A DNA stretch of 51,204 nt from Candidatus Nomurabacteria bacterium. GTDB taxonomy: Bacteria > Patescibacteriota > Saccharimonadia > Saccharimonadales > Saccharimonadaceae. This document shows, piece after piece, positions 46,217 to 51,204 of the stretch (the first letter of the stretch is position 1; each line of letters starts with the position of its first letter). The DNA is taken from the NCBI GenBank assembly GCA_031290255.1, contig JAITNW010000015.1, positions 1-51,204 on the forward strand. The letters run 5' to 3'. Below the pieces are notes generated by a model. The model had not been told where the DNA came from and searched no databases. It was given only the letters and a program-made list of their open reading frames with translations. Position numbers and translations under genes: made by a program.

Positions 46217-46597
46217 TTAGGCAAGCTCTACAGTAGCGCCAGCTTCTTCCAAAGCCTTCTTCATCGCTTCAGCTTCGTCCTTAGCCACCTTCTCTTTCAC
46301 GGTAGCAGGCACGCCATCCACGATTGCCTTAGCCTCACCGAGACCAAGACCAGTAGCTTCCTTGACCGCCTTGATCACAGCAATTTTCTGTGCGCCAGCG
46401 TCCTTCAAAACTACGTCAAACTCACTTTTGCCCTCATCCGCAGCCGCCGCACCCTCAGCAGGAGCAGCAGCCACAGCCACAGCAGCCGCCGCCGGCTCAA
46501 TGCCGTATTCATCTTTCAAAACATTTTTTAGCTCGTTAACTTCGAGGACGGTGAGCTTTACCAATTCCTCTGCAATTTTCTTCACATCAGTAGCCAT
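46217..46597 (-). CDS. rplL: 50S ribosomal protein L7/L12
   Basis: Ala-rich hinge; [46 protein letters not shown]. Confidence 0.98.
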   Translation of the reverse strand: MATDVKKIAEELVKLTVLEVNELKNVLKDEYGIEPAAAAVAVAAAPAEGAAAADEGKSEFDVVLKDAGAQKIAVIKAVKEATGLGLGEAKAIVDGVPATVKEKVAKDEAEAMKKALEEAGATVELA

Positions 46598-46639
46598 TAT
46601 AGACCCTTTCGTTATTGTATTTGATAATAATTAGTTGCT

Positions 46640-47164
46640 TTAAGCTTCAGCTTTTTCAGAGATTCCGTCAAGTAGCCCATGCAAATTGCCCGAGAGTGCG
46701 CTAGTAACGTCATTAACGGTACCAATCAGCATCCCCACCACCTCGCCAATGAGTTGATCTTTGCTCGGCAATTTCGCCAGAGCCTTCACCTCATCGGTAG
46801 ACAAGCTTGCACCCTCGCCGCTAAACGCACCTTTAAGCTCAAGAGCTTGGTGGTCTTTAGCGAATTTGTCCAAAACTTGTGCCGGCGCCACCTCATCCTC
46901 GCTGCTCACTGCATAAAGCAGCTGACCTTCGAGTCCGGAAGTGTCCGTGTCTTTATAGACGGCAATTTCATTCAGCGCCACTCTTACCAAACGGTTCTTG
47001 ACGATCTTGATTTTCACACCAGCTGCGCGGGCCGCACGTCGCAAATCTTGCAGATCTGCTACGCTTAAGCCCCGATACTGAGCATAAACCGTCATCTTCG
47101 CATCTGATAGTAGATTGTCTAAATCAGCAACCAATTGTTTTTTCTTATCTTTGTCAATCGCCAT
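46640..47164 (-). CDS. rplJ: 50S ribosomal protein L10
   Basis: YRGLSVADLQDLRRAARAAGVKIKIVKNRLVRVAL; upstream of rplL. Confidence 0.97.
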   Translation of the reverse strand: MAIDKDKKKQLVADLDNLLSDAKMTVYAQYRGLSVADLQDLRRAARAAGVKIKIVKNRLVRVALNEIAVYKDTDTSGLEGQLLYAVSSEDEVAPAQVLDKFAKDHQALELKGAFSGEGASLSTDEVKALAKLPSKDQLIGEVVGMLIGTVNDVTSALSGNLHGLLDGISEKAEA

Positions 47165-47239
47165 AGATAAAAATCTCCTTTGGTTATTAAAATGTTGGTC
47201 AAAATGTTAAAGCCTAGTTACTAGACTACGTCACCAACA

Positions 47240-47300
47240 GTATATAAGTATATGCCTCGGCGGCAAATTAAGGTGTAACACCAGCCGCTGTCTTTGGTAA
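47240..47300 (-). ncRNA. L10 leader-like autoregulatory 5' UTR structure
   Basis: Minus strand AGACAGCGGCTGGTGTTACACCTTAATTTGCCGCCGAGGCATA resembles the L10 leader core; promoter TTGCAA-N17-TATAAT just upstream (47332-47337 / 47309-47314). Confidence 0.75.
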
Positions 47301-47336
47301 CTATCAAGATTATACCAAAAATGTTAAAATATTGCA

Positions 47337-47765
47337 ATGTTAAGAATCATCGCCGGCGGCAAGAAGCATAGCGGCTGCGTCCAAGAGGCCATTCAGGAAT
47401 ACGAGAAACGTATGCAGAAACCCTTTCTCTACGATTGGGTCTTTACCAAAGAAGACCAGCTCGCATCCAAAATCACCGGACTCCAGCCCCACGATTTTCT
47501 GATCCTCCTAGACGAATCTGGCGCCGAGCTTTCTTCCCCAGAGCTCAGCCAAACCCTCACCGACCAGCTCGCAAAATGCCCTAACATTATCTTCCTCATC
47601 GGCGGCGCCTTCGGCCACTTCTCTCCCGCCATCAAATCCCGCGCCAACCTCACCCTCAGCCTCTCCAAAATGGTCTTCCCCCACCAAATCTGCCGCCTCA
47701 TCCTAGCCGAACAACTCTACCGCGCCCAAGAAATCGCCAAAGGCCACCCCTACCATCACTCCTGA
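47337..47765 (+). CDS. rlmH: 23S rRNA (pseudouridine1915-N3)-methyltransferase
   Basis: SPOUT fold: FLILLDESGAELSSPELSQTL, IIFLIGGAFGHFSPAI, LSKMVFPHQICRLILAEQLYRAQEIAKGHPYHH. Confidence 0.93.
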   Translation: MLRIIAGGKKHSGCVQEAIQEYEKRMQKPFLYDWVFTKEDQLASKITGLQPHDFLILLDESGAELSSPELSQTLTDQLAKCPNIIFLIGGAFGHFSPAIKSRANLTLSLSKMVFPHQICRLILAEQLYRAQEIAKGHPYHHS

Positions 47766-48856
47766 TCATGCACATCCACCTTCACTGGCCCCACTTCCAC
47801 CCGCACCCGTCCATCTTCCATCTCAATCACGTGGTCTCTGCCAATTGACTCCACCGTATCGCGTATCCCATCCCGCCCCACCTCGCCGTACCAAATTCCA
47901 CCAGTTACCGAAGCCGCAAAGCCCAGCGCAAGCGTCAAAATAATTGAACTTACCAGTCCCACGCCCGCAGATTTAGTCATTTTTGCCCGAATCAGAGCGA
48001 TCGATAGCGTAATCCCCATCGACACAATCGTCAGCACAATGATCGCCACCAAGATCGCCGTCGCCACAAATAAACCCTTAGCAGGAATCTCCGCAGCAGT
48101 TATCGCAAACACAGCGAGTACTGTCGCCGGAATGATCGCAATCAGCGTCGGAATAAATGTCAGCAGCCCAATCACGCCAAAGAAACCCAGCAAGATCCGC
48201 CCAAACATATTCCCTGCCTTCGGTGCCGTTTTCTTCACTTTCTTCCCAGCTACCCTCGCCCCCTTTTCTGTCTTCTCCGCAAAATCTTTCGCCGTATCCT
48301 TGATTGACTCAAGATTGATCGGCTCCCCCTTCATGGCTAAAAAATCCGACGCGGTCTTCGCCTCCGGCGCACAAATCCACACCACAATATAAAGCAAAAC
48401 AAACGGAAATCCCGCCGTAAATACCGTAAGTATCACAAACAGCACCCGCAGCAGCGTCAAATCCCATCCAGTATAAGCCGCAAATCCCGCCAGCACCCCA
48501 CCCAAAATCCCATTCTCCGGATCCCGAAAATACTTCCTCTGCGCAAATCCCTCCCGCACCCTATCGGCAACAGTTTCCTCGCTCTCCTCCCCCCTCTTCT
48601 CATCCGAAGAAAAATCTTTCGGACTCCCCAGCTGCCCCTTCATAGCCAGAATATCTGCCGGCCGCACCACGCCATCCTTCAGAATCCCCCGCTCCGCCAA
48701 AATCTCCGTAATCCTAATCTCAATATCATCCATCGCATCCTGCTCATCTCCTAGACTCGCTCGAATCGCCGCCAAATATTTATCCAGCGCCTTCTTCGCA
48801 TCCACATCGATCTCGTACGCCACCCCCGCAATATGAATTCTCACAATTTCGTTCAT
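47756..48856 (-). CDS. PspC domain-containing membrane protein
   Basis: KYFRDPENGILGGVLAGFAAYTGWDLTLLRVLFVILTVFTAGFPFVLLYIVVWICAPE. Confidence 0.88.
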   Translation of the reverse strand: MNEIVRIHIAGVAYEIDVDAKKALDKYLAAIRASLGDEQDAMDDIEIRITEILAERGILKDGVVRPADILAMKGQLGSPKDFSSDEKRGEESEETVADRVREGFAQRKYFRDPENGILGGVLAGFAAYTGWDLTLLRVLFVILTVFTAGFPFVLLYIVVWICAPEAKTASDFLAMKGEPINLESIKDTAKDFAEKTEKGARVAGKKVKKTAPKAGNMFGRILLGFFGVIGLLTFIPTLIAIIPATVLAVFAITAAEIPAKGLFVATAILVAIIVLTIVSMGITLSIALIRAKMTKSAGVGLVSSIILTLALGFAASVTGGIWYGEVGRDGIRDTVESIGRDHVIEMEDGRVRVEVGPVKVDVHDQE

Positions 48857-49216
48857 TTATTTCCTTTCTAATTGGCTAACTGTGTTATTCAATTTATTAA
48901 TTGACTGCGCCAAATGCTCCCGCACCTCACGCCCATAATCAGTAATTTGATAATATTTTCGCGGCGGCCCCGCTGGCGATTCATGCCACTTGTGCCGCAG
49001 CAGTCCATTTCGCGACAGCCGAGAAAGCAGCGGATAGACCGTCCCCTCCACAATATCCAGCTCTACTGAGTTCAGCTCCTGCAAAATTTCCGACGCATAT
49101 CGTGGCTCCTCCGTCACCAATAATACGCACTGCGTCAGCACCCCCTTTTTTAACTGCACGGTCAGCTCCCCCGCATAATCCGCCGCACTTTCCGTCTGCT
49201 CTATTATTGTTTGCAT
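48857..49216 (-). CDS. PadR family transcriptional regulator
   Basis: SAEILQ-like YASEILQELNSVELDIVEGTVYPLLSRLSRNGLLRHKWHESPAGPPRKYYQITDYGREV. Confidence 0.9.
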   Translation of the reverse strand: MQTIIEQTESAADYAGELTVQLKKGVLTQCVLLVTEEPRYASEILQELNSVELDIVEGTVYPLLSRLSRNGLLRHKWHESPAGPPRKYYQITDYGREVREHLAQSINKLNNTVSQLERK

Positions 49217-49299
49217 AGTTCTATGCTATGCCAAGTACTGAAATTTGTCAAGCCTTTTCAGTCCAAATTCATCAAAAACTTATTACTAAGCAGCACCCC

Positions 49300-50217
49300 C
49301 TACTGCAAAAGCACAATTCCCACCACCGCCACCACCGTAGCCACCAAATGCGCCAAAATAGTTCTCTTCTTCAGCTTTTCCCTACCAAAATTCGGCCATA
49401 TCCAAGTCAATACTAGTCCCAAAACAAACGTGATAATCAACTGTGCCGCATTTGTCACCACCGACACAATCGCCACCGACCCCAGAGTAAGCGCCAGCCT
49501 ATACCCCACCTCAGTAAAAGTATAAATTCCCTGATTTATCAACATCGGCATCAGCAACTTTAGCTTCCGCTCCCTCAGCACATTCATAAACCGTACCCGC
49601 CACTTCTTAAATATAGTCACGAGTATAATGTCCGTCAGCGCTTTCCCTACCATAAACCAGAAGAAAGCTGATACGAAATCTAGACCGTTCTCCGCACCGA
49701 TGAACACAAGATTTGAGGCCACACATAGCAGCAAATACAGCATTAGCATCCCTGTGGCCCAAAATTCCAACCGTTTATGTCTTTTACCCGTACTCGCTAT
49801 CACAATCACCGGCGCTGCCAAAATTACCAAAAACGCTACAATATTCATTAAAGTAATTTCTTGCCCCAAAAATACCCAGCCAGCGATCAAATACATTACC
49901 GGTGCCAACTGAGCAAAGATTGTTGCGCCCGTAGCGTTTTCGGATTTCAACGCATTATAATATGGTACCGAGGCCACTGATGCCAGCACGCCAGACAGCA
50001 CCAAGAGTAAGAGTGGCACTATCTCAATCGGTAAAATCGGCCAGAAAACTGCAATCAGAACCGCCGTCAAAGTGTAGGCTACTGCGCTAAACACTTTCTG
50101 ACCTTGCGGTAAACGCCCCTTAAAGTTCACATCCGTATTGTAATTATCAATGAATACCCCAAACGACCACCCGAGAGCCACCAAAATCGCTAAAGTCAGC
50201 CACAACATAAGCCTCAT
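49300..50217 (-). CDS. EamA/DMT-like membrane transporter
   Basis: About ten TM segments with DMT-type layout. Confidence 0.75.
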   Translation of the reverse strand: MRLMLWLTLAILVALGWSFGVFIDNYNTDVNFKGRLPQGQKVFSAVAYTLTAVLIAVFWPILPIEIVPLLLLVLSGVLASVASVPYYNALKSENATGATIFAQLAPVMYLIAGWVFLGQEITLMNIVAFLVILAAPVIVIASTGKRHKRLEFWATGMLMLYLLLCVASNLVFIGAENGLDFVSAFFWFMVGKALTDIILVTIFKKWRVRFMNVLRERKLKLLMPMLINQGIYTFTEVGYRLALTLGSVAIVSVVTNAAQLIITFVLGLVLTWIWPNFGREKLKKRTILAHLVATVVAVVGIVLLQ

Positions 50218-50297
50218 TGTACCACGCCACCCTAATCCAGTTGCGTTTTTTATGCAACGTTTTTGTTTACGGGCAGAAATGTGCTACAATTGCCCCA

Positions 50298-50873
50298 ATG
50301 TATGGGTTTTTAGATGAATCCGGTGCGCCAGGTGTGGCGGCCAATAGCAACGATTTTCTGGTGGTGAGTTTGGTTGTATTTCCAGATCGTGAATCTATTG
50401 AGAAATGCTCGGCGGCTATCGACAGATTGCGGGGACGCTTAAATAAGCCCGAGGGTTATGAGTTCCATTGCAGCCGTAATTCTACCCGTCCACAAGAGGG
50501 TTTTATAAAGCTCATACCCAATCTTGACTTTCAGTTTATTACGATAGCAATTCGCAAAAACGGTTGGCGTCTTCACGCTTCATACCCGAAGATGGCTGAA
50601 TACTTAATACGCGAAATCGCTACTCGCTTCCCAAATATTCGCATTGAGATGGACGCAAACCCAGTTTTGTATGCCGAGTTGCGTCGTCAGACGAAGAAGC
50701 AGAAGTTGGCAATGAAATACAAACAGGTTAAATCTACTAACCACAGCCTTATTCAGCTAGCCGATTACGTAGTGGCACTGTCTACGCGCAAGCTTAAAGG
50801 CACGCCGAAAGCCATTGAACAATATCGCCCGATCATTAAGAAGCAAGTTTATTCTGGCGAAGTTACCGATTGA
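50298..50873 (+). CDS. DUF3800 domain protein
   Basis: MYGFLDESGAPG...FLVVSLVVF...SLIQLADYVVALSTRKLKG, typical DUF3800 ends. TGCTACAAT ends 7 nt before the ATG. Confidence 0.85.
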   Translation: MYGFLDESGAPGVAANSNDFLVVSLVVFPDRESIEKCSAAIDRLRGRLNKPEGYEFHCSRNSTRPQEGFIKLIPNLDFQFITIAIRKNGWRLHASYPKMAEYLIREIATRFPNIRIEMDANPVLYAELRRQTKKQKLAMKYKQVKSTNHSLIQLADYVVALSTRKLKGTPKAIEQYRPIIKKQVYSGEVTD

Positions 50874-50910
50874 AACAAAAAAGACCTCTATTGAGGGCTT
50901 TCTTGGTGCG

Positions 50911-50943
50911 GCGACCTGCATACGAGTTCACGTATGCCGCAAC
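50911..50943 (+). other. Bulged hairpin downstream of DUF3800 gene
   Basis: GCGG(CGACCTG)CATACG agttca CGTATG CCGC. Confidence 0.5.
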
Positions 50944-51081
50944 GGTAAACGTTACTTACCAGTCACTGCATTAACTCTATTCTACCAAAAATATCCGCCG
51001 TGTCAACACTTTTATGCTCACAAGCAGAAATTACAGAGTTAGACGATAACATTGAACTATGTTGACGATGCTTTTTTTGTG

Positions 51082-51199
51082 GAGAAAACCCCCAATACCT
51101 AACCCCCAGCATCAGGAGTGCTCACGCAGGAAAGCAGCCCCTCTGGGTGCTTTCACTGGTTCGCAATGATGCTGGGAGTTAGGTATCGGGGGTTTCTCT
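51082..51199 (+). repeat. Palindromic element family B, copy B2
   Basis: GAGAAAACCCCCAATACCTAACCCCCAGCATCA / TGATGCTGGGAGTTAGGTATCGGGGGTTTCTC near-perfect 32-bp inverted repeat around a core with hairpin GAAAGCA(G)CCC ctct GGGTGCTTTC. Confidence 0.9.
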
Positions 51200-51204
51200 T
51201 ACGC

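Noticed and set aside
51082-51199. Element B2 as an ordinary Rho-independent terminator
   Set aside because: Outer stem is about 32 bp with a structured 52-nt interior and a core repeated at 45.4 kb; not a simple terminator, though it may terminate transcription.
1-51204. CRISPR array, rRNA operon, tmRNA, SRP RNA, RNase P RNA, IS transposase
   Set aside because: None recognised on either strand by reading; no regularly spaced repeats or transposase-like ORFs. Not tested computationally.

Overview
51.2-kb window with compact bacterial gene content: short intergenic gaps, overlapping genes and many CPR-like conserved hypotheticals. My inference is Candidatus Saccharibacteria/Patescibacteria, but I could not test the taxonomy. 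Core functions visible: dnaX, dnaB, recR/ybaB, rplJ/rplL with an L10-leader-like RNA, hisS, glyA, folA, tmk, tdk, dCMP deaminase, ung, rlmH, and three tRNAs (Ala-TGC, Pro-GGG, Phe-GAA). Accessory content: a copper/heavy-metal operon, several ABC exporters, a BcgI-like fused restriction-methylation locus, MurT/GatD, a secreted cutinase-VWA-PKD protein, and a DUF3800 protein. Two items stand out. (1) A family of palindromic three-way-junction elements (three full copies plus one partial) has conserved junctions, loops and bulges but covarying stems and locus-specific outer stems. Two copies lie in frame inside dnaX, in opposite orientations, and one follows glyA. A second, unrelated palindromic family occurs at about 45.4 kb and 51.1 kb. 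(2) A tightly overlapping operon couples a B12-dependent (class II) ribonucleotide reductase to a DUF4430 protein, a DUF6580 membrane protein, a thioredoxin and a corrinoid adenosyltransferase, preceded by two NrdR-box-like palindromes. It looks like a self-contained cobalamin salvage-to-RNR cassette. All assignments come from reading the sequence and the supplied translations. No database search was run.
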